This document shows, piece by piece, positions 33,769-42,299 of a stretch of DNA of 64,000 bases. The position numbers and the translations under genes were made by a program. Source of the DNA: JBPOJN01 sp052033505 (GTDB lineage Bacteria > UBA10199 > JACPAL01 > GCA-016699445); the NCBI GenBank assembly GCA_052033505.1, contig JBPOJN010000002.1, positions 1-64,000 on the forward strand. The letters run 5' to 3'. The notes beneath the pieces are model-generated. The model saw only the letters and a list, made by a program, of their open reading frames with translations. It ran no database searches and was not told where the DNA came from. Numbering within the stretch: position 1 is the stretch's first letter; each line of letters opens with the position of its first letter.

Positions 33769-34314
33769 TCAAGGAATGACCGCGGCCTGGCTTTCGACGG
33801 TTTTCTTCAGATTCGCCAGGCCTTTCTCGAACTCCCCACCGATCATTTTATCGCAATTCATGAAGATCCCGAAAAACCGGAAAAGGAAATTTTGCTGACC
33901 GCTCACACTCCAAGTGACTTTGGTGCCTTCGGGGACTGGGGTTAACGAGATTTCGGCGATCTGGGACATGTGGAAGGGTCTTGTATAGGTCAGCTGCGTT
34001 TTGGTCGACCGGTTCGGAATGCTTTCGATGACTAGGGCCTCGCCCGTGCCCATTTGGCCATTGCTGTCCCAGCTGGATTTGGAGCCCACGCCTTCTTCGG
34101 GACCGGAGTAGTTCATCACGACGTTCGGATCGGACTCGCGCCACGGCATCCAGTCGTTGGCCTTCTTCGAATTATTGATGTGGGGAAAGATCGCTTCGGG
34201 AGAGGCGTTGATGACGATATCGCGGGCGACAAACATATCAGGTGATTTCGTGGCGGCATACAGGGCCAAGGCTCCAAGAATGAGAGCGATGCCGATCCCT
34301 ATTTTTTTAAACAT
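33769..34314 (-). CDS. SRPBCC-family (START-like) membrane-anchored protein
   Basis: A 181-residue protein with one N-terminal membrane helix (MFKKIGIGIALILGALALYAA) and a polyketide-cyclase/SRPBCC domain: VARDIVINASPEAIFPHINNSKKANDWMPW near residue 25, GVGSKSSWDSN near 75 and GTKVTWSVSG near 125. This fold binds small hydrophobic ligands. ATG 34314 preceded by GAGGGAAA is chosen over an upstream in-frame start. No ligand or partner can be inferred. Confidence 0.85.
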   Translation of the reverse strand: MFKKIGIGIALILGALALYAATKSPDMFVARDIVINASPEAIFPHINNSKKANDWMPWRESDPNVVMNYSGPEEGVGSKSSWDSNGQMGTGEALVIESIPNRSTKTQLTYTRPFHMSQIAEISLTPVPEGTKVTWSVSGQQNFLFRFFGIFMNCDKMIGGEFEKGLANLKKTVESQAAVIP

Positions 34315-34526
34315 AAGTGTTTCCCTCGTTTCATCTCTCTTGCGGCTACGTGCGGCGGCGATTTTTTGCAATCCGAAAAATGGATGGGGTCGTCCGGGTT
34401 TCGAACTGGTTCGCATATATCGAGCAATATCCTCTCATTATTTCATGGCCCGCCATTTGCTTTGATTGTGAAAGCTTTGCGGGGCACCATGTATTTGCAG
34501 CTTAGACAGGAATTCCTTCTTGACCA

Positions 34527-34546
34527 TGACCCCTTTAAAGGGGACA
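34527..34546. promoter_or_regulatory. Palindrome before the higBA pair, possible operator
   Basis: A perfect 14-base palindrome CCCCTTTAAAGGGG (34530-34543) extends to 20 bases with one mismatched pair. Its right arm also supplies the AGGGG ribosome-binding site for ATG 34553. Binding by the Xre-type antitoxin is a natural inference for an autoregulated pair. Confidence 0.5.
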
Positions 34547-34552
34547 CTCGCT

Positions 34553-34870
34553 ATGGGCATTAAAGTTGTTTATTACGAAACCGCCCGCGGCGACCACCCG
34601 GTGAAGGATTATATCGAAGATCTCCCTGATCGCGAGCGGGCTAAAGTGGTGGCTTTGGTCGATTATTTGTCCGAAAAAGTCGTGCTTCATGAGCCTCAGG
34701 CCAAGAAGTTGTCGGGTTATCCCGGTCTTTGCGAATTGAGGCCCGGAAGCCATCGGGTCTTTTATTGTTATCATGAGGGTAAGGTGGTGCTGCTTCACGC
34801 TTTTCGTAAAAAATCCAATAAGACGCCTATTAGAGAATTAGAGACGGCCTTTTACCGGATGAAGGAATAA
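34553..34870 (+). CDS. HigB-like (RelE superfamily/Gp49-type) toxin
   Basis: A 105-residue protein of the phage-derived Gp49-like/HigB group: IKVVYYETARGDHPVKDYIEDLP, then SGYPGLCELRPGSHRVFYCYHEGKVVLLHAFRKKSNKTP. Core RelE-fold residues (ELR, R.fy, lLHAF.KK..KTP) are all present. These toxins are ribosome-dependent mRNA interferases in the cytoplasm. ATG 34553 is favoured by AGGGG upstream; an in-frame ATG at 34520 would include the palindrome. The antitoxin gene follows after 14 bases, in the inverted order usual for higBA. Confidence 0.87.
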   Translation: MGIKVVYYETARGDHPVKDYIEDLPDRERAKVVALVDYLSEKVVLHEPQAKKLSGYPGLCELRPGSHRVFYCYHEGKVVLLHAFRKKSNKTPIRELETAFYRMKE

Positions 34871-34884
34871 GAGGAGGACGCGTC

Positions 34885-35169
34885 ATGAAAACGGGAGGCG
34901 ATTTTCATAAGGACTTGGAGAAAGACCTCAAAAAAACGAAGTTCGAGGTTTACTTTAAAAAAGAAAAGGAACGCCTCCGGCTGGCGGAGAGACTACGCGG
35001 TGCTATGACCAAATCGCATTTATCTGTCCGAAAGGTGGCAAGCCTCATGGGGACCAGCAAGTCTCAAGTGGAACGCATGATAAGCGATCCTCAGGCGAAT
35101 ATCGGAATCGATACTCTGATCAAGTTCGCGTCGGTCGTGGGGAAGCGGGTTGAGATTAGTTTAAGGTAG
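34885..35169 (+). CDS. HigA-like Xre-family antitoxin
   Basis: A 94-residue protein with a helix-turn-helix of Xre type near residues 45-85 (LSVRKVASLMGTSKSQVERMIS...NIGIDTLIKFASVVGKRVEI). The N-terminal ~40 residues are Lys-rich and helical and may wrap the toxin. Placement 14 bases after the HigB-like gene and the HTH identify it as the antitoxin and likely autorepressor. GAGGAGG lies before the ATG. Confidence 0.87.
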   Translation: MKTGGDFHKDLEKDLKKTKFEVYFKKEKERLRLAERLRGAMTKSHLSVRKVASLMGTSKSQVERMISDPQANIGIDTLIKFASVVGKRVEISLR

Positions 35170-35298
35170 TACCGCGGCACAACCGGCGCTGTAGGCTGCG
35201 GGTTGACGTATTGCAGTGAGAGCGGCGACCGTGGCGTGGGGAGTTTGCGAAGTCCGTTCGTTCAATTCGGCAAGATCTCCGGAGGCAGGATGCCTTTT

Positions 35299-36534
35299 TC
35301 AATATAGATCCGCCACCGTGCCTCCCGCCTGAGACGGTTTCAAAAAGCGCACGAGATAAATGCAGCCTAAAGCTCCCGCCACGGAGAGATATCCGATCCA
35401 GTTGAATCGCAGGATTTCGCCGGTGGGCGCCTGAAGCATGATGCGGCCGCCCAGATAGGCCGCGATGCCGGAGGAGAATTGTTGCACCGACGCGTTCAAG
35501 CTCATGAAGCCGCCGCGGTAACGTGGTTCGATGCTGCCGACCATCAGCGCCATCGCGGGCACCATGCGGCCGGACATGCAGATCATGAAAAATGACGTCA
35601 CGGCGATTGCGGGAACCAGCGGGACGCGCGGGAGATGCGTCAGTCCCAAGATCGCCACGACCGCGATCGCCGACACCCAATCGAAGACGAGACGCTTGCC
35701 CGCGCGGTCGGCCCAACGGCCGATGAGGTTCATGCTGAAAATCGTAAACGATCCACCCGCGAGATAGATGAGAGGCAGTTGTTTTTCGGTGAAGCCGACG
35801 TTCGCGACCATGTAATTGCTGATGTAAGGAAAGATCAAAAATCCCGTCGTGGTCATCACAGCCATGAAGAGAAAAGCCATGCGATGATCTGGATGCAGCA
35901 GTACGGTCAGCATGCGTTTGATCGTGTGCTCTTCAGAAACGTGCTTCAAGTGTCCTCGCAGTGAGGGTAGTATTTTTAAGACCGCGATCCAGACAAGCGC
36001 GCTTAGAAACGCCAGGCCGAAAAAAGGAACGTGCCAGCTCAAACGTGACGCGAGCATAAGACCGATCGGCACTCCGCAAATCGAGGCCACGGAAAAAGAC
36101 GACATCACCACCCCCATGGCCGCCCCACGCCGTTCTTCAGGCACGACGTCGCCGACGATCGCCAAGATCAACGCGCCTGCGACGCCGCCGAACGCACCGG
36201 CAACGACGCGCGCCGCGACGAGCAAGGGATAGGTCGGCGCGAGCGCGCACAAAAACGTACCCACGATGAAGCCAAAATACAGCCAGATCAACGCCGGCCG
36301 CCGATCGATGCGATCCAAAAAAAGCCCGGCGGCGACGCCCGAGATTCCCGCGCTGACAGCGTAGGCGGAAACGATCAACCCGAATTGCGAAGGCAAGATG
36401 TGGAATACCCTCATGTATTGCGGACCGAGCGGCATGATGATCAGGAAATCCACGATGACCGTGAATTGGATCGCGGCGATGAGAATCAAGAGCCAGCGTT
36501 CGTGAAGAGCCGCATGAGCGTGAATTTTATTCAT
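35299..36534 (-). CDS. MFS transporter (DHA1-type)
   Basis: A 411-residue polytopic protein with 12 predicted helices. After helix 2 comes the motif AAGLFLDRIDRRPALIW (variant of G...D..GRR), and helix 5 has a GVPIGLMLAS segment like motif C of drug-H+ antiporters. EERRGAAMGVV is also typical of DHA1 exporters (AraJ/Bcr-like). Substrate unknown. It is an isolated minus-strand gene between the HigBA pair and a CheW remnant. Confidence 0.86.
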   Translation of the reverse strand: MNKIHAHAALHERWLLILIAAIQFTVIVDFLIIMPLGPQYMRVFHILPSQFGLIVSAYAVSAGISGVAAGLFLDRIDRRPALIWLYFGFIVGTFLCALAPTYPLLVAARVVAGAFGGVAGALILAIVGDVVPEERRGAAMGVVMSSFSVASICGVPIGLMLASRLSWHVPFFGLAFLSALVWIAVLKILPSLRGHLKHVSEEHTIKRMLTVLLHPDHRMAFLFMAVMTTTGFLIFPYISNYMVANVGFTEKQLPLIYLAGGSFTIFSMNLIGRWADRAGKRLVFDWVSAIAVVAILGLTHLPRVPLVPAIAVTSFFMICMSGRMVPAMALMVGSIEPRYRGGFMSLNASVQQFSSGIAAYLGGRIMLQAPTGEILRFNWIGYLSVAGALGCIYLVRFLKPSQAGGTVADLY

Positions 36535-37012
36535 CGCCGTGCAAGATACGAGGTTGGTAAAAATAATTCCATGTGGAAAATTTTAGCCAACTTTTCGAAA
36601 AATAAATTCACATCCGCGCAAGGATTCGTTGGCCCGAAAAAAATAAATGTTAGGGATCTTTCTTCATGGGAAAAAAGACGGGACGATTCAGGCCGTCCTC
36701 TTCGAGATCGGCGTCGAATGCTACGGCGTCGACGTTTTATTGCTCGATGAAATCGTTCCCATCCTGGAAATCAGTTCCATCGCGTCCTGACGCCCGAAAA
36801 TTAATAGACGGATGATTCAAGCCGACATCATCATCAGGAAAATCAAGGCTGATACCACGATAGATTCGATCATACCCGCAGAGTAGCGTGCCTCAGAGCC
36901 TTCAGAAATAGGGCTTTCCCGGGTTTTTCAACCGGGGAATCCCGCGACGCTGAGCGAAATAAAACCATAAAAACATTACATGTGCGCTCGGATCCGTGAC
37001 AGAGCGGTCCCT
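36535..37012. other. Intergenic region with a gene remnant and a hairpin
   Basis: About 480 bases between divergent genes. The central part holds the CheW-like 47-codon ORF. A near-perfect inverted repeat at 36914-36937 (TTCCCGGGTT / AACCGGGGAA) follows, with no T-tract. The first 60 bases and last 80 bases are AT-rich and presumably carry promoters for the flanking genes. Confidence 0.5.
36647..36790 (+). pseudogene. CheW-like N-terminal remnant
   Basis: A 47-codon ORF, ATG 36647 to TGA 36788-36790. Residues 13-36 (TIQAVLFEIGVECYGVDV...LDEI) line up with the first strands of CheW, as in E. coli [21 protein letters not shown]. A CheW domain is about 140 residues, so two thirds is missing, and no continuation appears in other frames downstream. 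It is most likely a decayed fragment of a chemotaxis adaptor or receptor-coupling gene. No other chemotaxis gene is in the window. Confidence 0.5.
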
Positions 37013-37894
37013 ATGAAAATGAAACCTATTGTACGATCCGCCGCCCTCCTGATCGGATTTTGCTTACCCGTCTTCATCGCCGCCGCGCAGGAGGCGCCCG
37101 AGACCGGCATCGCGCGCACACCCAAGAACTTCGTCTTTTTCCCGAAAGGCGACCTGTTTCTCCCGCTCTTGGGGGATTTGAAGGAACCTCGTTTTTCGGC
37201 GGGCGTTATTTTCTATAAAAATCCCACGCAGCATTTCGCGGCGGCCTCGGTCAGTTTCGGAGAGCGTTTCCACATCCTGCGTTATTCCCCGTTCCGGGAA
37301 AACGAAGGTCTGCAGTGGAGCATCGACGGCGGCATCGTCTCGCTTTTTAATTTCCAGACGCCGTCGGTGAACCTGATCAACGCCGATTACTTCGGCGGGC
37401 TTCCCTTGTCCTTGCGGCACAAGGCTTGGTCGTTCCGTCTGCGCCCCTATCATCAAAGTTCCCACTTGGGTGACGAGTTCCTGCTCACCTCGCGGACGCC
37501 GCGCGTGAATTTCAGCTACGAAGCCGTGGAACTCCTGTCGTCTTATGACTGGAAGACGTTGCGTTTTTACGGGGGCGCCGAGTTCCTGATCCGTCGCAAT
37601 CCCGCGCTCGATCGCTGGATCCTTCACGGCGGTGGCGAATGGTTCCATGACAAGGCGCTTTTCTGGAAGGCCTATCCGTTCGTCGCGATCGATTTGAAAT
37701 CCTACGAAGAACACGATTTTTTCGTGAACACCTCGGGGAAATTGGGCGTGCAATTCCGAGGCGGTCCGGCGCGTACGAACCAAGGCCGCAGCCTTTTCGT
37801 GAGTCTGCAAGGTTATTATGGCCACTCGCCGCACGGACAATTCTATCAGGAGAAGGTTTTTTTTACGGGTCTCGATCTCACGTTCGATTTTTGA
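37013..37894 (+). CDS. DUF1207-family envelope protein
   Basis: A 293-residue protein with a signal peptide (MKMKPIVRSAALLIGFCLPVFIAAAQ). The body has the DUF1207 pattern near its start, FFPKGDLFLPLLGDLKEPRFSAGV, followed by alternating short strands and a final aromatic residue (GLDLTFDF), as expected of an outer-membrane beta-barrel. The family has no known function. ATG 37013 is chosen over an in-frame ATG at 36980 because it places the signal peptide at the N-terminus. The next gene begins 34 bases downstream. Confidence 0.82.
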   Translation: MKMKPIVRSAALLIGFCLPVFIAAAQEAPETGIARTPKNFVFFPKGDLFLPLLGDLKEPRFSAGVIFYKNPTQHFAAASVSFGERFHILRYSPFRENEGLQWSIDGGIVSLFNFQTPSVNLINADYFGGLPLSLRHKAWSFRLRPYHQSSHLGDEFLLTSRTPRVNFSYEAVELLSSYDWKTLRFYGGAEFLIRRNPALDRWILHGGGEWFHDKALFWKAYPFVAIDLKSYEEHDFFVNTSGKLGVQFRGGPARTNQGRSLFVSLQGYYGHSPHGQFYQEKVFFTGLDLTFDF

Positions 37895-37928
37895 GGATTC
37901 CCGCCCGAAAATCTGACAAAAACGCTCC

Positions 37929-38561
37929 ATGCTCAAAAGCTTCGACGACTTCCTGGCCGACAGCAACGATCGCGGACACGTGATCGGGACCTGGGGTTTT
38001 CACTCCAACGTCGATTTTACGCGCATGCGGTCGGAAGAAACCAACGTCTGGTTTTTCGAGCAGATGTTCAATTTCCTGCGCGCGTTTTTCGGATTGGTCC
38101 TGCCAGATTCCCTCGAAATCATCACGCACAACGCGACCCAGCGCATTGAACGCAAAAACCTCGATCAAATGACCTTTCTCGACGAGCTCATGTTGATCAT
38201 GAAGAAATTGAAAGAACCGATGTGGACCGCGAAGCTGAACCTGAACATCATCGGTCTCCTGCGGACAGCGCACGATCCCGAGCATCCGATCCGTTTGCAG
38301 ATCCAAGAACCCACGTCGTTCATCTGCTGGGGAGGCCCGGACGAGACGGGATTCCAGAATTTTTCGATCGGTTACACTCTCTTCTCTTCGACCGTCCTGC
38401 AAGGCGACCACATGGAATTATGGTCGATGAATCAGCCGATTTTAGAAAAAGCTTTGAGGAAATGGGAAGAACAGACCGGCCGCATGATCGAGGTCGTGGA
38501 TTCAACAGGCGGTGCGCCGGTGCATCGGTATGGATTCGGACGCGGTGGGAAGAAACGTTAA
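37929..38561 (+). CDS. Unknown 210-residue protein
   Basis: No family recognised. A soluble alpha/beta protein without signal peptide, with a basic C-terminus (FGRGGKKR). It follows the DUF1207 gene closely on the same strand and converges on the PP2C gene with a 4-base overlap. Confidence 0.75.
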   Translation: MLKSFDDFLADSNDRGHVIGTWGFHSNVDFTRMRSEETNVWFFEQMFNFLRAFFGLVLPDSLEIITHNATQRIERKNLDQMTFLDELMLIMKKLKEPMWTAKLNLNIIGLLRTAHDPEHPIRLQIQEPTSFICWGGPDETGFQNFSIGYTLFSSTVLQGDHMELWSMNQPILEKALRKWEEQTGRMIEVVDSTGGAPVHRYGFGRGGKKR

Positions 38562-40270
38562 GTCTGCCGTCTCACAACTCTCATTCCACGTGATGTGATT
38601 CTTTCGGCCGTGTTGTCGCCGCCATCGCGAACTTTTTCCAAAGGACGATAGGCCAATGGCCACTGTTTAGACTCTGATTCTCCGTTAGCCTCAGGTACGA
38701 TGATGACCAGCAAGGTGCGGTTGTCGTTGACCGGTGGCGGCAGAACGATGCCGCTTAATGCCTGCGAGGCCTGGGAGAGTTCGGGGCTCTGACTCAGAGG
38801 TTCGCTCGGGCGATGAATGAGATGGTCGATCACTTTCGCAAATTCGTGTGCCGGAACCACGTGTAAGATCTGTTCGAATATCTTAAAAAGATCCCGGTGC
38901 GGAAAATTGCGATGAAAATGCCTGCGGATTTCAGAGGAAAGGTGCGTCTCGAAATGCTCGATCAAACTTCCCGCGAGACCGTCTGACATTGCCACTACGA
39001 TGCTGCCGGCTTTCGCTTTAGCGCGGTAGATCTTAGGGTTGCGCTGCAATGCGGAATTCGTGATGTATTTTTCCGGAGATACCTGTGCATCGGTATAGCC
39101 TTCGATACGCACCGTTTCTTCCTCGAAGACAAAAAGAAATAAGGGTGAATCTCCGGACGAGGCGATGCTCATTTCCTCGTTAACGATCAAAAAGCTCGTC
39201 GCGACCGTGTTAGGAGTAGACCGTTCGTCGTCTGCGTCGATTTCCGAGGTGTGAAAACGCGACTGACTTTCTGTCGCCAGGCTGCCAGCATCATGAACGT
39301 CTTCAATGAGGGGCAATCGGTTTTCGCGGAGATGTTTCAAAAGTTCAGCGTGACTTCCTTGGCAAAAAGCGCTTGAAGCCACTTCGCCAATCGCATTGCC
39401 CCCCACTCCATCAGCGACAATCCCGTAAGACACCGTATCGCCGGACTGAGTGACGAAATGAGAATAAAATAAACTGTCCTCTTGATGGGCGCGGCCTCCG
39501 GTGAGCGTGAATCCATAGACTCCGGCCTGTTCGTCGAGAATCCGAGCTTCGGCGCCCCCGCCCACGATGCGAGCCTTGCCGTATTTCACAAAGGCTAGGG
39601 CCTTTAAGTCCACTTCCTGGTCGATATACGATACAATTTTTTCGGTACGGGGATTGGTACCGCCAAAATAAAGGCTTCGCGGAGTTCCATGAGTGACCGT
39701 GGGCTTTGAAGCGCGATGCGGAACTTCCTCTAACATTTGTGATATTTGATAAAGCCTGGGTTGATCTTTCGTGTGAAGAATTCCCCCGCATAGCAGGTGA
39801 GTCATTCCTATTTCGAGTGCGTAAAGAGCAAGTTCTGCGTGATCAGGATGGTTTAGAAAAAAAAGACTTCCTGACTTCATCAAGGACGGTGCGAGATAGG
39901 TAGATTCCAGCCATAGCCCTAGATATTTTTTTTTCACATATTCGTCGACATTGACTGTCGGCAACTTGAGATCCGAAAGCGCATGATAGTGTAAGTTCAG
40001 CTCAGGGCCTCTGATCACGAGACTTGTTGCATCGCTTGCCGCATCGCAGCGAAGTGCCAAAGGAGGTTTGATGCCCGCGGCGAAGGTCAATCTAGGGATT
40101 TGGGTCTTTTCAAAAGACGCTATGCCGGAATCACCGCGTAACCCCAGCCATTCGACTAAAAAAAGGTTGGGATCGTTAGGTAATCCAAGATTCTCAGAAA
40201 TTAATCGCTCTCTACGAGAAATAGAGGGCAATCGGCTCAGATTTCGTAATGCCAAAGGCGTCCAATGCAT
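38558..40270 (-). CDS. PP2C-type phosphatase with unknown N-terminal domain
   Basis: A 570-residue protein. Residues about 250-527 hold a PP2C (PPM) Ser/Thr phosphatase: HQEDS (262-266), ADGVGGNAIGE (286-296), SSGDSPLFLF (371-380), SDGLAG (429-434) and DNRT (516-519), so the metal-coordinating aspartates are intact. The first ~245 residues are unlike any domain I know. There is no transmembrane helix. It follows metG by 33 bases on the same strand and may be read through from it. No partner kinase is in the window; its substrate and the role of the N-terminal domain are unknown. Confidence 0.85.
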   Translation of the reverse strand: MHWTPLALRNLSRLPSISRRERLISENLGLPNDPNLFLVEWLGLRGDSGIASFEKTQIPRLTFAAGIKPPLALRCDAASDATSLVIRGPELNLHYHALSDLKLPTVNVDEYVKKKYLGLWLESTYLAPSLMKSGSLFFLNHPDHAELALYALEIGMTHLLCGGILHTKDQPRLYQISQMLEEVPHRASKPTVTHGTPRSLYFGGTNPRTEKIVSYIDQEVDLKALAFVKYGKARIVGGGAEARILDEQAGVYGFTLTGGRAHQEDSLFYSHFVTQSGDTVSYGIVADGVGGNAIGEVASSAFCQGSHAELLKHLRENRLPLIEDVHDAGSLATESQSRFHTSEIDADDERSTPNTVATSFLIVNEEMSIASSGDSPLFLFVFEEETVRIEGYTDAQVSPEKYITNSALQRNPKIYRAKAKAGSIVVAMSDGLAGSLIEHFETHLSSEIRRHFHRNFPHRDLFKIFEQILHVVPAHEFAKVIDHLIHRPSEPLSQSPELSQASQALSGIVLPPPVNDNRTLLVIIVPEANGESESKQWPLAYRPLEKVRDGGDNTAERITSRGMRVVRRQT

Positions 40271-40303
40271 GGCCCTGGTATCGAGTTTGGATAAAAAATG
40301 TTG

Positions 40304-42283
40304 CTACTTCGCTTTTGATCCACTGGCGATTTGCGGACGGTCTAGGGTGAGGATTGAAAGTCCTGAAGGATCGCTGGCGGCGAGTAGCATCCCATGGGAT
40401 TCGACGCCCCTGATTTTTGCGGGTTTGAGGTTTGCGATCAGCACGATCTTTTTGCCGATCAATTCTTCACAGGTATAATTCTGTGCGATGCCGGAGACGA
40501 TTTGGCGGGTTTCTCCGCCTAAGTCGAGTTGGAGTTTGAGCAGCCGGTCGGCGCCTTCGACCTTTTCCGCCTGTTTGACCTCAGCGATGCGCAGGTCGAT
40601 TTTGGCGAAGTCGGCGATGTCTATTAATTCGGTAGTGGTCGTTGCAGCTTCCATTTTCTTATCTCCAGTAGGTGAAGCCCTCTCTCCCATGGGGGGAGAG
40701 GGTTGGGGTGAGGGGGTTATTGCCGAGGGGGCAAGTTCAATCCGCGGAAAAATCGGCTGACCCGCCCCGACTTTTAAATCAGGCGTGGCGGACCAGGCGA
40801 TGTTTTTGAAATTTTGGTTTTTGAAATCTTTGAGGCCCAATTGTTCCCATATCTTTTGGGCCGATCCGGGGATGAACGGGGAGACTAAGACCGCGATGTT
40901 CCGGACTGTATCCAGCACATTGTATAAGACGCGCTGGATATCGGATTTCTTGTTTTCCTTCTCCAATTTCCAGGGCGCACACGTGTCGATGTATTTGTCG
41001 GCCGCCGCTACTACTTCCCAGATCGCGGCCAAGGCCTTGTGGAAATTTACGTCGCCGGATTTTTCATAATCCATTTCCTGGCGTACTTTTCCCAGGACGC
41101 CTTCGGCCATGGTTTTCAATTTTCCGTCTTCTTCGTTCGCGGCCGTAACTTCCGGTTTGGAAACGGCTCCGTCCAAGTATTTCGTCGCCATGCCGAGCGT
41201 GCGGTTGAGCAGGTTGCCCAGATCGTTCGCGAGGTCGCTGTTGAAGCGCTTGATGAAATTATCCCAGGTGAAATCCCCGTCGGAGCCGAAGCTCGATTCG
41301 CGCAGCAAGTAGTAGCGCAAGGCGTCCGCCCCGTATTTCGGCACGATATCGAGAGGCGTTACGACGTTCCCCAGGCTCTTACTCATTTTTTCGCCTTTTA
41401 AATACACGAAGCCGTGTCCGAAGACGGTTTGCGGCAACGGAAGTCCTGCACTGATGAGCATCGCAGGCCAGATCACGCAGTGGAAGCGCGTGATGTCTTT
41501 ACCCACGACATGGAGATCCGCGGGCCACAGCCTTCGGCGGTTTTCTTTTTCCTTTTCGGTAGTTCCACCGAACCCGATGGCGCTCAAATAATTCACCAAC
41601 GCGTCAAACCAGACGTAGACCGCGTGCGAAGGTTTGTCGGGAAACGGGATACCCCAGGCCAAATTCGCGCGCGAAACGCTGATGTCTTGAAGCTCCGTCT
41701 CGACGAAGCGCACGACTTCGTTCCTACGGATCTTTGGTAGGATGAAATCGGGATGGTCTTCGTAATATCGGAGCAGCCGCTCGCGGTAGGCGGACAGGCG
41801 GAAGAAGAAATTCTTTTCCTTGAGCCATTTGGGCTTCGTCTTGTGATTCGGGCAGAGGCCGTCGACCAAGTCTTTTTCGGTCTGGAAGGCCTCGCAGGAC
41901 TCGCAGTACCAGCCTTCGTATTCTTTCTCGAAGATGTCGTCGGGATTGTTCTTGCGCACTATGTCGATGAACGCCTTCACGCCCGCGTGATGCCGCGGCT
42001 CGGAGGTCTGGATGAAATCGTCGTAAGAAATATCGAGCGACTTCCAGATTGATTCGAACTTCCCGCGCATATCGTCGCAGTATTTTTTCGGATCGAGACC
42101 GTTCTTGTCGGCTTCCTTTTTGACGTTTGCGCTGTGCTCGTCGTTGCCCATCTGTAAGCGGACGTCATAGCCGTCGAGCCGCTTGAAGCGCGCGATCGCA
42201 TCGGCCGCGACCTTTTCATAGGCCGTGCCGAGATGCGGGAGGCTGTTGACGTAGTCGATGGCGGTGGTGATGTAGAATTTCAT
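40304..42283 (-). CDS. metG: Methionyl-tRNA synthetase
   Basis: Charges tRNA-Met. The 659-residue protein has the class I signatures NSLPHLGTA (HIGH-like) near residue 12 and GEKMSKSLGNV (KMSKS) near 295, a zinc-knuckle region (CESC...CPNH, about 128-148), an anticodon-binding domain, and a C-terminal EMAP/Trbp111-type tRNA-binding domain (about 555-659: FAKIDLRIAEVKQAEKVEGAD). The linker between the last two is encoded partly by a GC-rich palindromic repeat. The start at MKFYITTAI fits the family; an upstream in-frame ATG would extend into holB. It follows tmk and holB. Confidence 0.95.
   Translation of the reverse strand: MKFYITTAIDYVNSLPHLGTAYEKVAADAIARFKRLDGYDVRLQMGNDEHSANVKKEADKNGLDPKKYCDDMRGKFESIWKSLDISYDDFIQTSEPRHHAGVKAFIDIVRKNNPDDIFEKEYEGWYCESCEAFQTEKDLVDGLCPNHKTKPKWLKEKNFFFRLSAYRERLLRYYEDHPDFILPKIRRNEVVRFVETELQDISVSRANLAWGIPFPDKPSHAVYVWFDALVNYLSAIGFGGTTEKEKENRRRLWPADLHVVGKDITRFHCVIWPAMLISAGLPLPQTVFGHGFVYLKGEKMSKSLGNVVTPLDIVPKYGADALRYYLLRESSFGSDGDFTWDNFIKRFNSDLANDLGNLLNRTLGMATKYLDGAVSKPEVTAANEEDGKLKTMAEGVLGKVRQEMDYEKSGDVNFHKALAAIWEVVAAADKYIDTCAPWKLEKENKKSDIQRVLYNVLDTVRNIAVLVSPFIPGSAQKIWEQLGLKDFKNQNFKNIAWSATPDLKVGAGQPIFPRIELAPSAITPSPQPSPPMGERASPTGDKKMEAATTTTELIDIADFAKIDLRIAEVKQAEKVEGADRLLKLQLDLGGETRQIVSGIAQNYTCEELIGKKIVLIANLKPAKIRGVESHGMLLAASDPSGLSILTLDRPQIASGSKAK
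40678..40717. repeat. GC-rich palindromic repeat inside metG
   Basis: The hairpin CCCTCTCTCCC...GGGGGGAGAGGG plus TTGGGGTGAGGGGG matches a type of interspersed palindrome common in many Gram-negative genomes (CCCTCACCCCAACCCTCTCCC-like). Here it lies in frame within metG and encodes TPSPQPSPPMGERA in the linker before the tRNA-binding domain. Confidence 0.75.
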
Positions 42284-42299
42284 AATCCAGAAGCTCGGG

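Noticed and set aside
36914..36937. Inverted repeat as an intrinsic terminator
   Set aside because: No T-tract follows on either strand, and the flanking genes diverge.
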